A stretch of 38,525 bases of DNA from Saprospiraceae bacterium (lineage in GTDB: Bacteria; Bacteroidota; Bacteroidia; Chitinophagales; Saprospiraceae): assembly GCA_028285085.1 (NCBI GenBank), contig JANQQI010000057.1, positions 1 through 38,525 on the forward strand, read 5' to 3'. The position numbers were made by a program, and so were the translations under genes. A model generated the notes under the pieces. The model ran no database searches. It saw only the letters and a list, made by a program, of their open reading frames with translations, and was not told the origin of the DNA. Positions 17,407 through 25,366 of this stretch are shown here, one piece after another. Positions within the stretch are counted from its first letter, which is position 1; each line of letters opens with the position of its first letter.

Positions 17407-17940
17407 ATGAGCAAAAGTAAAAAGGGACTGCTACCAAGCATTGAAATCCTCATCATTCTTGTCTTTTTCCTAAGCTTCATCATCTGGGCTGTATCAAAGT
17501 GTAAAAACACACAGTTGTCTTTCGATCAGGAAGAACAAACAGATACGACGCCAGATGGCGAAACCGATGTACTCGATTCTCTCGCGTTGGAGCAGTTTAA
17601 ACCACAACCACTCCCGCAAAAAGAGACTGCTCCTATAGCCACAACGCCCAACTCCGGTACTGCTAAAGGCACCCAATCTCTGTCACGTCTCTACGTCGTC
17701 ATCAACAATCTGAATATGCGGACTGGTCCTACTTTAGATTCCAGTATTGTTGAACAGTTGCCACTATTCGAAGAAGTCTATTATCTCAATCAGGTGACAG
17801 ATTCTACCTCCCGTATCAATCTGGGCAAAGAAATCGTCGAAGAACCTTGGGTGAAAATTCAAAGCAAACGCGGTAAGCAGGGCTGGGTATTTGGCGCCGG
17901 TGTCAATTATTATCGCAAAAAACACCCCGGAGCAGAATAA
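17407..17940 (+). CDS. Membrane-anchored bacterial SH3-domain protein
   Basis: A 177-residue protein with an N-terminal membrane helix (about 10-30, LLPSIEILIILVFFLSFIIWAV) acting as anchor, a polar linker (about 36-92, rich in Thr, Pro and Gln) and a C-terminal SH3b domain (about 95-170). The domain starts LYVVINNLNMRTGPTLDSSIVEQL, the usual 'NVRSGPS' turn in variant form, and ends WVKIQSKRGKQGWVFGAGV. Such domains bind peptidoglycan or mediate envelope contacts. The gene faces the glucosaminidase-like gene, stops only 14 bases apart, which may hint at a related envelope role (inference). Confidence 0.85.
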   Translation: MSKSKKGLLPSIEILIILVFFLSFIIWAVSKCKNTQLSFDQEEQTDTTPDGETDVLDSLALEQFKPQPLPQKETAPIATTPNSGTAKGTQSLSRLYVVINNLNMRTGPTLDSSIVEQLPLFEEVYYLNQVTDSTSRINLGKEIVEEPWVKIQSKRGKQGWVFGAGVNYYRKKHPGAE

Positions 17941-17954
17941 GCTGCATTCTACCT

Positions 17955-18692
17955 CTATTGTAAATCCAATTGCTGAAGCTGATAGGTTTCAATAATTTCA
18001 ATTAATTGATCAGCCAAATCAGGTAACTCGGAATACTCCATTTTCTCTAGCCCTCGCGCCCAGTTTTTAAAATCTGAAGTGCTGTACTGGCGTAAGTTGC
18101 TAAAACGCCCGGAGGTCACGTACAGGCTGTGATCCCGAAAACTTGTCCACGCATTTTCATATTGCCGATAACAGTGGCCACGTAATTCACGTTTGCTGCC
18201 TATCCAATCGTTCGTACAAGGAATTCCAAAATGATTATTAGCTTGTCGAGACAGTTCACTTTGCCCCGCAAAACTGTGGTATAACGCGTTGGCGAGGATA
18301 ATTGAAGCTGGTAGCCCATATTTTTTGCGCTCGCTGATGGCCACGTGCGCGAATCGCTTGATATAAGCCTCAACAGTGGCGCGTGGTACTTGTGGCAATT
18401 CCGACTTTGGCTTGGTACTTCCTCCTCCAATAAATGGCAAGCTATTCAATAAATTGGCCTCACTGTGTGCTACTCCCGTTGATGCCTTGCGCTCAGTCAA
18501 TAATTCTGATTTCTTACTTTGACTCTTAGCTTTAGTAGGCGTCGTCTCTTCTATCTGATCTGGATTATTGATATTGAATTGAAAACTAAATTCTTTCCGG
18601 GTTAGCACTAACAGCACCAATCCTACCAACGTCAATTGAAACCAGTTTCGCTTCACTAAGGCAAGTACAGAATTATGATTTGGCGTTTGCAT
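17955..18692 (-). CDS. Glucosaminidase-fold protein lacking the catalytic glutamate
   Basis: A 245-residue protein with a membrane anchor (about 17-31), a polar linker and a C-terminal GH73-type glucosaminidase domain (about 108-235). The family pattern is well kept: YGLPASIILANAL, then GQSELSRQANNHFGIPC, NDW, CYRQYENAWTSFRDHSLYV. In active members the helix reads roughly A-Q-A-x-L-E-S-G, with the glutamate as general acid. Here it reads ANALYHSFAG, so His139 stands at that place (codon at 18276-18278). The loop after NDW is also short. It may therefore bind cell wall without cutting it. A perfect promoter lies at 18736-18767. Convergent with the SH3 gene. Confidence 0.85.
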   Translation of the reverse strand: MQTPNHNSVLALVKRNWFQLTLVGLVLLVLTRKEFSFQFNINNPDQIEETTPTKAKSQSKKSELLTERKASTGVAHSEANLLNSLPFIGGGSTKPKSELPQVPRATVEAYIKRFAHVAISERKKYGLPASIILANALYHSFAGQSELSRQANNHFGIPCTNDWIGSKRELRGHCYRQYENAWTSFRDHSLYVTSGRFSNLRQYSTSDFKNWARGLEKMEYSELPDLADQLIEIIETYQLQQLDLQ

Positions 18693-18735
18693 GATCTATA
18701 TACACTTTAGGTTCAAATTGTTTATACAAGCAAAA

Positions 18736-18767
18736 CAAATTTAAAACAAAAAGTTTTTAAAATCAAA
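18736..18767 (-). promoter_or_regulatory. Bacteroidota-type promoter for the glucosaminidase-like gene
   Basis: Read on the minus strand: TTTG (complement of 18764-18767), a 20-base spacer, then TAAATTTG (complement of 18736-18743). This matches the known TTTG / TAnnTTTG consensus for the Bacteroidota housekeeping sigma factor with normal spacing, and leaves a leader of about 35-40 bases before the start at 18692. Confidence 0.75.
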
Positions 18768-18797
18768 GCGAAACAAACATAATTTAAAACAAAAAGT
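18738..18797. repeat. Two exact 17-base direct repeats
   Basis: AATTTAAAACAAAAAGT occurs at 18738-18754 and 18781-18797, 43 bases start to start. The first copy overlaps the -7 element of the promoter. The second is just upstream of the -33 element, a layout suited to a binding site or to slippage-generated duplication. Confidence 0.8.
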
Positions 18798-18917
18798 ATT
18801 ACAAACTCTCCTCTCATTCTACACTTAATACTTTATCTATATTTCTATAGAGTTGATTACGAGCGCTAAACAAAATACACCCCAAACAATTCCTCAAAAA
18901 GGTCTCGATTTGTAAAA

Positions 18918-20795
18918 TTATTCATTTTCTAAACTATTTAACAACGGTAAGAGTCGATTAGCTTCCGCATTATTCCCCTTTCGTTGATGTGTATCGATGA
19001 GCGCCCGGATGATGGGGGTATAATTCCGATTCAATTGATGGGCCCGATTTAGATACTTAAGCGCCAGATCGTAATCACGCCGTTTTAGCGTATTGAACTC
19101 GTAACCAACCTTGTACAAAAAGTCCTGAACAGGCTGTGTAGGTACATTCCGTCCTTTCAAATAATCCAGATATTCATAGATAAATGGCAGCTCTTTGCGG
19201 TAGGCTAAGACCTCTGTAAAGACCTTCAGTAAGGCATCAAGGTCAAAATTATTACGATAATATTCGGCGGCAATCCCGGCTTTCATTTTTAGAGCAGAAT
19301 TATAGCCCGGGTAGATTTCGAGAGATCGGTTAAAATGGTAATTCAACTGATCCAACAAGGCCGTTTTCTCCGGTCCGAAATCCATTTCAAGATATTGATT
19401 GTAAAGCGCGACCCCCATGAAGCAGTGAGCGCGTGCACTGTTCGGTGAATACTTCACGGCGGCAGTATTCAATGTCAATGGATTACGCCAATCGGGAATA
19501 CGATTTAGATTTTTAGCAATATAGCCGACCGTTAAGACCATTAGAAGTCCAACACTCAGCAAATTTAGTTCGCCCTTCTTTTCATTAAGAGTATCCGGCA
19601 GCCAACGTGCCACCACCCAAGCTGAAAGCAAGCTAAATGCTAGAGAAGGCATATAAATAAAACGCTCGTTCATCGATGCCCCGACATTGATCAAAATGTT
19701 GGATACAATGAAGAGAGTCAATAAGTAAAACCAAATACAATAGACAACAATATGTCGAGAGCGTATTTTAATAATCGCATAGCCTAACAATCCAACGTGC
19801 AAAGCGAATGACAATAACACGCGCCAATCATTCCAATTCAAAATAGGCACTTGGAAGGGATAATAATCGTGCGTCAGGGGATGGGGATAGATCAGCAGTT
19901 TCAAATACTGACCGAGGGTATACATAATGGTGCCGTACTTCTCACCGAAGTTGAGCCCATGAAACGGGTTGTTCATGATATTATCACTCAGCTGTCCCGC
20001 ATCCAAAAAATAGCCTAGCACAGAATAACGTAAAAGCATATAAGCTGCCGCCAATCCTGCTAAACTACCAACCAAAATTCGCAGTTCTTTCCATTTTGCT
20101 TTAGTAAACCACCATAAGCTCAACGGAATAATTGCTATCCAGGCAAGCGCATTCTCTTTGGCCAGAAAAGCCAGAAAAAGACTGCTGAGCATACCTGCCA
20201 GCCAACTCCATTGTTTATTTTTTAAATAGTACCAACTACAGTACAACGCTAATAAAGAAAAGAGCAACGCTAAAATCTCATCGCGCCCTTTAATATTTGC
20301 AATGGCTTCAGTATGAATAGGATGCAAAATGAATAAAAGAGCCGTTAAGAATGGTAAGCTCAGCCAATTACGTTCATTTTTACGAGCATATAACAAGAAA
20401 AAGAGACGAAAAATCAGTAAGCCCGTCAAGGCGTACAATAGAATATTCACGAAATGTCCAACTCCCGGATTCAAGCCGAAAAACTCAACTTCAGCCGCAA
20501 AGGTGAGCAATGATAAAGGGCGATAACGACCTCCGGGCAACAAATCCAATTGCTCCCCCAGGTAGCCTTCAAAGCTATCAGCAAACAAGATTTTCCCAAA
20601 CGAACTGAGCCCTTCTTTGACGTAGTTGTTTTCGGAAATGACAATCTTGTCGTCCAACACATATTCAAAATTCAAGCCTTGCCAATACAAGGCGAACGGT
20701 AAGATGAGCAACAAGATAGCCAAGAGACTATTTTCTTGCCAAAATCCCTTAGATTGATCGATTGCAGTTGGTGTAGGTGCTTTGCTTTTAGACAT
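18918..20795 (-). CDS. TMTC-like multi-pass membrane protein with C-terminal TPRs (putative GT-C glycosyltransferase)
   Basis: A 625-residue protein with about ten membrane helices over residues 20-430 and tetratricopeptide-like helices after about 450. The first outer loop carries an Asp pair in FEYVLDDKIVI (Asp48-Asp49), the place of the catalytic acidic pair in GT-C enzymes. The motif HPIHTEAIANIKGRDE closely follows the signature of the TMTC family, which in animals are O-mannosyltransferases; bacterial relatives are mostly uncharacterised. The donor would be a lipid-linked sugar (family inference). Start: ATG 20795 (MSKSKAPT); ATG 20825 (MRKRDKK) is also possible and lies 16 bases past the stop of the upstream gene. 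Likely co-transcribed with the binding lipoprotein upstream. Confidence 0.82.
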   Translation of the reverse strand: MSKSKAPTPTAIDQSKGFWQENSLLAILLLILPFALYWQGLNFEYVLDDKIVISENNYVKEGLSSFGKILFADSFEGYLGEQLDLLPGGRYRPLSLLTFAAEVEFFGLNPGVGHFVNILLYALTGLLIFRLFFLLYARKNERNWLSLPFLTALLFILHPIHTEAIANIKGRDEILALLFSLLALYCSWYYLKNKQWSWLAGMLSSLFLAFLAKENALAWIAIIPLSLWWFTKAKWKELRILVGSLAGLAAAYMLLRYSVLGYFLDAGQLSDNIMNNPFHGLNFGEKYGTIMYTLGQYLKLLIYPHPLTHDYYPFQVPILNWNDWRVLLSFALHVGLLGYAIIKIRSRHIVVYCIWFYLLTLFIVSNILINVGASMNERFIYMPSLAFSLLSAWVVARWLPDTLNEKKGELNLLSVGLLMVLTVGYIAKNLNRIPDWRNPLTLNTAAVKYSPNSARAHCFMGVALYNQYLEMDFGPEKTALLDQLNYHFNRSLEIYPGYNSALKMKAGIAAEYYRNNFDLDALLKVFTEVLAYRKELPFIYEYLDYLKGRNVPTQPVQDFLYKVGYEFNTLKRRDYDLALKYLNRAHQLNRNYTPIIRALIDTHQRKGNNAEANRLLPLLNSLENE

Positions 20796-20841
20796 TATAC
20801 TCGGTTTCTTGTCTCTTTTGCGCATGAAGCGCTCAAAGTAT

Positions 20842-22590
20842 TTATTCCTGTTGAGGTAAAACAAACTCGAAGAGTTGTTCAAAGTATCCGGGCCGGCGCG
20901 CCGAAACTTCAGCTCGGATGCGCCGATGAATGGCAATCCTTTCGCGCGGTGCATACAAGAAGATGTACGGTTGCGCTTCGTAGATGGCTTCCTGAATCCG
21001 GTGATACAAAGCTGTACGTAGTGAATCGTCGAGAGTTACACGAATAGAATCAATAATTGCATCGGTGACCGCATTCCCAAAGCCAACCCGATTGCTTCCA
21101 CTGGGCGTATCGCTGGAAGTATGCCAGATTTGCCGTAAGTCGTCCAAGGTGGGAGGTTGCGACCAAGCCAGTTGGTACAATTGATAATTACGCTGCTTAC
21201 TGTCTTGCACCAGGCGAGATAACGCCATTTCTTGTAATTCTATTTCAACGCCTGCTTTCCGGGCACTTTCCTGAAACATGCGACCAATAATCTCCGAAGT
21301 GCCATTGCGATTACTATAATTGTAAGTCAGTCGCAAAGGGCGGCGCTCCCCCTCAATCATTCGATCGCGCCAGCCATCTCCATCCGTGTCGTGCCAGCCG
21401 GCTTCTTCCAGCAATACTCTGGCACGCGTCAGATCGAAATTTACTGGTGACAAGCCTGCATGATAGTAAGGCTTGGAAGGATGAATGGGGCCATTAATTG
21501 GCTCCGCCCAGCCACCCATAACCTGCTCGATAATTTGCTCAGTATCCGTCAGATGGGCCAGTGCTCGTCGCACGCGTTGATCCGCTAGCAAAGCATCACG
21601 ATGGTTCATCGCAATAAAATAATAAGCTAGAAAAGGAGGCGTATACAACTGAAAATCCTGCTGGAATGTAGATTCTTTCAGCAAAGCTTGAAAAACAACG
21701 GGCGGGATACTTCCCATGACGTCCAACTCTCCTGACTTGAGCAAACTGATTGCAGCATTGGCATCACCAATCGGGCGATAGATCAAACGACTAGGCTTCG
21801 CGCGTAGTAACTCTACCGAATCACCTAAAGCATCGCCCCACCAATTGGCTTTTTTCTCCAACACCAATCGCTCCCCGGGCTGCCACTCCTGTAGCGCGTA
21901 GGGGCCGCAACCACTAATGGCCTCAGGGTCATGGCTGCGGGTAGCTGAGCTAAACTGTACCGCAAACGTCTCTAGTTGTGGGTATTTTGCCAAAAGGGTC
22001 TCTGCATCTGAAGTGATTAGCTCCCGAAGTGAAATCTCCGCCATCAAATCTTGCGGATCGTACTGCCGCTGCGGATATATCGATAAATTCCCCAGCGCTG
22101 CTTCCGCCAGAATATAGGTTCGATTAGTAATAACCTCTAATTGACGTGCATCTTCCGGATGAACCCGAGCATCTTCCACAAAATTAAATGCAGCTCGATA
22201 AGGGCTGGCCGCAACCGCAGGATTAAATAAACATTTCAGACTGAAAAGATAATCTGATGCTTCCACCGGCCGGCCATCATCCCAACGTGATTCAGGGCGA
22301 ATGTCAAAGCGATACGCTAAACGGCCATTTCCTAAGTCGGTAATTAAAGGCCGTCCGGTAGCCAATACCGGCATTAAATCCAGAGTTTGTGGATCAAATT
22401 GCAGCAGCGGTAAAAAAATCTGGTTCTCCACTTGGCCCGCAAAGGACGTCGTGGATAAAAGCGGATGTAATCGATCCGGCTCAGCAGCCAGGCGAATACT
22501 TACTTCTTTATTGAGAATTGGTGCATCTGATGTTGAATTAGTACAAGTCAGAAGCAATAGGAAACAAAACGGTAGACAATATTTCATCAT
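20842..22590 (-). CDS. Peptide-type ABC transporter substrate-binding lipoprotein (SBP_bac_5)
   Basis: A 582-residue periplasmic binding protein of the oligopeptide/dipeptide class. N-terminus MMKYCLPFCFLLLLTC gives a lipoprotein signal with Cys16 as the probable lipid site. The body shows the family pattern: EPDRLHPLLSTTSF near the mature start, ESRWDDGRPVEASDYLFSLK (the 'DG.p.ta.Dv..s' segment), GCGPYALQEWQPGERLVLEKKANWWG and DQRVRRALAHLTDTEQIIEQVMGG. No permease or ATPase gene is in the window, so its transporter is encoded elsewhere or it has a solitary role. It directly precedes the TMTC-like gene on the same strand. Confidence 0.9.
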   Translation of the reverse strand: MMKYCLPFCFLLLLTCTNSTSDAPILNKEVSIRLAAEPDRLHPLLSTTSFAGQVENQIFLPLLQFDPQTLDLMPVLATGRPLITDLGNGRLAYRFDIRPESRWDDGRPVEASDYLFSLKCLFNPAVAASPYRAAFNFVEDARVHPEDARQLEVITNRTYILAEAALGNLSIYPQRQYDPQDLMAEISLRELITSDAETLLAKYPQLETFAVQFSSATRSHDPEAISGCGPYALQEWQPGERLVLEKKANWWGDALGDSVELLRAKPSRLIYRPIGDANAAISLLKSGELDVMGSIPPVVFQALLKESTFQQDFQLYTPPFLAYYFIAMNHRDALLADQRVRRALAHLTDTEQIIEQVMGGWAEPINGPIHPSKPYYHAGLSPVNFDLTRARVLLEEAGWHDTDGDGWRDRMIEGERRPLRLTYNYSNRNGTSEIIGRMFQESARKAGVEIELQEMALSRLVQDSKQRNYQLYQLAWSQPPTLDDLRQIWHTSSDTPSGSNRVGFGNAVTDAIIDSIRVTLDDSLRTALYHRIQEAIYEAQPYIFLYAPRERIAIHRRIRAEVSARRPGYFEQLFEFVLPQQE

Positions 22591-22739
22591 TCTAGTAGTC
22601 GTCAGTACCGTAGGAAAGCCGGTTCAATCTAATGGTCAAGATACAGGAATTCGATCTAATTCAAAAACCACGGAATGATCGCTAAACTCTTATCTCTTCC
22701 CACTGTTGTAGCTTTACAACAAACAAGTATCCAACAATT

Positions 22740-23654
22740 ATGGCAACAGTCTTGATTGGTGGTGGCAGCGGTCTGGTGGGCACCCATTTGAGCCGTATGC
22801 TACGAGATCAACAACACGAAGTATTGCATCTCAGCCGCAAGAAAAATTTGCAAGCGGAATTTCCTCGTTATGCCTGGAATCTAAACCAAGGGACCATCGA
22901 TCAGGAAGCCGTCGAACGAGCCGACTACATCATCAATCTAGCAGGTGCCGGAATTGCCGATCGGCGCTGGACACCTGCCCGGAAAAAATTGATTATTGAC
23001 AGTCGGACCCAAAGTACGCTCCTCCTCAAAACGGCTATACAAAAGGCCACGACACCTCCTAAAGCTTTCATCTCAGCTTCGGCGGTAGGCTATTACGGCA
23101 ATCGAGGAACTGAACTGTTGACTGAGACAGCGCCACCCAAACCGGGCGATTTTCTTTCGGATAGTACTGTGGCCTGGGAAAAAGCGATTGATGCGGTGCG
23201 CGAGACAGGTATTCGTGTTGCCACTTTGCGGATCGGTATCGTGCTATCTTCCAAAGGTGGCGCACTTCCAAAATTACTGTTACCGGTAAGATTTCGATTG
23301 GGGACTTACTTTGGAGATGGACAAATGTTCTACTCTTGGATTCACATTGATGATCTTTGTCGAATGTTTATACATCTAATGGAAAAAGAAGAGCAGCAAG
23401 GGGTATTCAACGCCGTGGCCCCAAATCCCAGCACCAATTATGATATGACGAAGGCCATTGCCAAATCTCTAGGCGTTTGGATGATTCCATTGCCCGCACC
23501 AACTTTCGCATTACGCTTGTTTATGGGTGAAATGGCGGATGTGGTCTTGAGTAGTACTAGAGTAGATGCCAATAAAATAACGAAGGCTGGCTACCAATTC
23601 CGATTCCCGGAACTCGTGCCAGCCCTAGATGATATTTTGCGAAGAAAGATTTAG
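22740..23654 (+). CDS. TIGR01777-family NAD(P)-dependent epimerase-like protein
   Basis: A 304-residue extended short-chain dehydrogenase of the YfcH/SDR39U1 type. The N-terminal nucleotide site is VLIGGGSGLVGTHLSRML. NLAGAGIADRRW, SASAVGYYGNRG (Ser and Tyr near the active site) and FYSWIHIDDL are hallmark segments of this subfamily. The C-terminal part (MGEMADVVLSSTRVDANKITKAGYQFRFP) is the usual DUF1731 region. The substrate is unknown even for well-studied members. It starts 149 bases from the divergent binding-protein gene; a GTTGTA/TACAAC dyad (22703-22718) lies in the leader. Its stop directly abuts that of the next gene. Confidence 0.93.
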   Translation: MATVLIGGGSGLVGTHLSRMLRDQQHEVLHLSRKKNLQAEFPRYAWNLNQGTIDQEAVERADYIINLAGAGIADRRWTPARKKLIIDSRTQSTLLLKTAIQKATTPPKAFISASAVGYYGNRGTELLTETAPPKPGDFLSDSTVAWEKAIDAVRETGIRVATLRIGIVLSSKGGALPKLLLPVRFRLGTYFGDGQMFYSWIHIDDLCRMFIHLMEKEEQQGVFNAVAPNPSTNYDMTKAIAKSLGVWMIPLPAPTFALRLFMGEMADVVLSSTRVDANKITKAGYQFRFPELVPALDDILRRKI

Positions 23655-23663
23655 TTATCTTTC
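23644..23663. terminator. Hairpin spanning the abutting stop codons
   Basis: GAAAGAT (23644-23650) and ATCTTTC (23657-23663) pair around TTAGTT, a loop that contains most of both stop codons (plus stop 23652-23654, minus stop 23655-23657). A run of A follows on the plus strand, giving a T-tract only for the minus-strand reading in from the right end; a role in ending convergent transcripts is inferred. Confidence 0.45.
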
Positions 23664-24083
23664 AAAAACTTCGATCTTCTTAGTTTTCACCACCAAGTCT
23701 GTGAATTTCCCTTTAAAACGGGTAGCCTTCACAATGTGATTGTCAATCCAATGGTAGTTACCACCGCGTGGTTTGCCCATTAGCATACCGTGATACTTGA
23801 AGCCATGCTTTTGTAACCATGTTTCGGTAATTTCCCGGTGTTCCTCAGTGCGAGAGGTAAAGAAGGTAATAATATGCCCTTCGTCGTACCACTTGTTCAA
23901 AATCTTGAGCGCATCGGGATAAGGTAGGCAAGTAGCCATTCGCTCCGGTTCTTCGTTGGGTACATCGTCGCAGATGGTACCGTCGATATCAATCAGGAAA
24001 TTTTTCGTTTCCTCTGGCAAAACCGGGCTAACCGTCTCGCCTTTTTCATTATACACCTGTTTGAGTTGATGCTTATCTTCCAT
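23655..24083 (-). CDS. HAD-superfamily phosphatase-like protein, 142 aa
   Basis: A small soluble HAD protein. Motif I is LIDIDGTICDD (Asp32 nucleophile, Asp34 acid), motif II is in ITFFTSRT, and the Lys plus acidic region are in MGKPRGGNYHWIDNHIVKATRF. It lacks a large cap domain. Close relatives in Bacteroidota are often named 'phosphoheptose isomerase', which I regard as a misnomer since the fold is plainly HAD. The substrate is unknown; a sugar or nucleotide phosphate is likely. On the minus strand a TACTTTTG box (complement of 24117-24124) could be the -7 element of its promoter, though the -33 spacing is poor. Confidence 0.85.
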   Translation of the reverse strand: MEDKHQLKQVYNEKGETVSPVLPEETKNFLIDIDGTICDDVPNEEPERMATCLPYPDALKILNKWYDEGHIITFFTSRTEEHREITETWLQKHGFKYHGMLMGKPRGGNYHWIDNHIVKATRFKGKFTDLVVKTKKIEVFER

Positions 24084-24255
24084 AAATAGGTATTATGCTC
24101 ATTTTAAAATGAAGAGCAAAAGTATGATAAATAATGATAACAAGCCATCACAGCTTCTTTTTTAAGGCTGAAAATGGGCGATAATTTACATTTTGTTAAC
24201 AATACACTAAGTCCCCCTCTATTTTGGAGGCAAGAAAGGTACCGAAAAGTAAATT

Positions 24256-25167
24256 TTATTCGAAAATGATTAGCTCGGCAGGGTCGATCGCTTTACCATT
24301 GTGCCACAATTCAAAATGTAGATGAGGACCATCGGTTAGTTCTCCAGTGTTTCCGATAATCGCCACCGCCTCACCAGCTTTGACGTAGCTCCCCACCTTT
24401 TTGAGCAATGCTGAATTGTGTTTATAAAAAGATACTAGATTGTGAGCGTGCTGGATGCCAATAGTATTTCCCGTCTCAAGTGTCCAATCCGATAAGAAAA
24501 CATAGCCACCTAGCACAGATTTGACAGACGTATTACTGGGTGCGATAATATCTACGCCATAATGCTTTTTCTGCAGGTTAAATGCAGCACCAATGATCCC
24601 GGTCAGGGGTGGGGTAAAATATAATTGCTCTAAAGGCACCTGCGCGCCTCCAAAATTATCAGTGCTGGAAGTCTGCGCACGTAGTGCCAAAGCACTTTCC
24701 AATTCTTGGTTTTCAATTTCTTTACGCAAAGCTTCATCCTCTTCGATGGGGTCCACGAAGGTCACCGTATCGACATCTGCACTGGCGGCATCCGTCGCGT
24801 CTTTAACATCAGCCTCCGTTTCGATGGTTTCACCAACCAAGATTTTACGGATATTGTCGTTATAGGCGCGGCTAGCCTCTACTTCAGCTTCCAGCGTTTC
24901 CAATTCCCGATTCATGCGCTGTAGCTCCTGTTGGCTAGTCAAATCACCGTAACCAGGAATGTATTGTCGTACAGGTGTGAATACAATCACTGATCCAACC
25001 AATAAGGCCACGACAACCACAATCATCGAGACCATGACATACACATTGAGCAGTGATAAATTGTAAGAGCCGACTTCTTCAAAAGTCTCATTATTCATCA
25101 CTACCAGGCGGTAATTGTGCCGCAAGCGCTCCAGTAAACTTCGCTCTTCTCTATTTTCGCCAGCCAT
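24256..25167 (-). CDS. Membrane-anchored M23 (LytM-type) peptidase
   Basis: A 303-residue cell-wall endopeptidase-type protein with a short cytoplasmic head, one membrane helix (about 40-63), a coiled coil (about 76-106, LTSQQELQRMNRELETLEAEVEA), an acidic linker and a C-terminal LytM domain (about 190-300). The zinc-site residues are all present: His202 and Asp206 in KHYGVD, His250, and His282/His284 in GPHLHFEL. It should therefore be active, unlike degenerate EnvC-like members. It cuts peptide cross-links in peptidoglycan in the periplasm (family knowledge). Divergent from porW; this pairing puts wall remodelling next to secretion machinery. Confidence 0.93.
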   Translation of the reverse strand: MAGENREERSLLERLRHNYRLVVMNNETFEEVGSYNLSLLNVYVMVSMIVVVVALLVGSVIVFTPVRQYIPGYGDLTSQQELQRMNRELETLEAEVEASRAYNDNIRKILVGETIETEADVKDATDAASADVDTVTFVDPIEEDEALRKEIENQELESALALRAQTSSTDNFGGAQVPLEQLYFTPPLTGIIGAAFNLQKKHYGVDIIAPSNTSVKSVLGGYVFLSDWTLETGNTIGIQHAHNLVSFYKHNSALLKKVGSYVKAGEAVAIIGNTGELTDGPHLHFELWHNGKAIDPAELIIFE

Positions 25168-25171
25168 TATG

Positions 25172-25190
25172 TTAATTTTGGCAAAATTAA
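25172..25190. promoter_or_regulatory. Perfect palindrome between M23 peptidase gene and porW
   Basis: TTAATTTTG (25172-25180), G, CAAAATTAA (25182-25190). Each arm contains a TAATTTTG box fitting the TAnnTTTG -7 pattern, one per strand, and TAAATTTG follows at 25193-25200 on the plus strand. None has a well-placed -33 TTTG, so it may be overlapping promoters or an operator. Confidence 0.4.
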
Positions 25191-25366
25191 AATAAATTTG
25201 TCCCGCTTATAGTTACAATTCAGTATTACTGGATTGTATGCCTACCAAACGCTGATTTGTAACAATCCACAACAGAATCGGTATAAACCTTGAATACATA
25301 GTTGTGTTACGATGGATTTGGGGACCAGTGTTGCGATTTTTGAACGAAATTAAACATTTTTTTAGT

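Noticed and set aside
18738-18797. Short CRISPR array or attachment-site pair
   Set aside because: Only two 17-base AT-rich copies with one 26-base spacer; no cas or integrase genes. A promoter-linked repeat explains it better.
23655-24083. Phosphoheptose isomerase
   Set aside because: The name is common for such sequences, but the DxDGT, Ser/Thr and Lys/Asp motifs are those of the HAD superfamily, not of the SIS fold.
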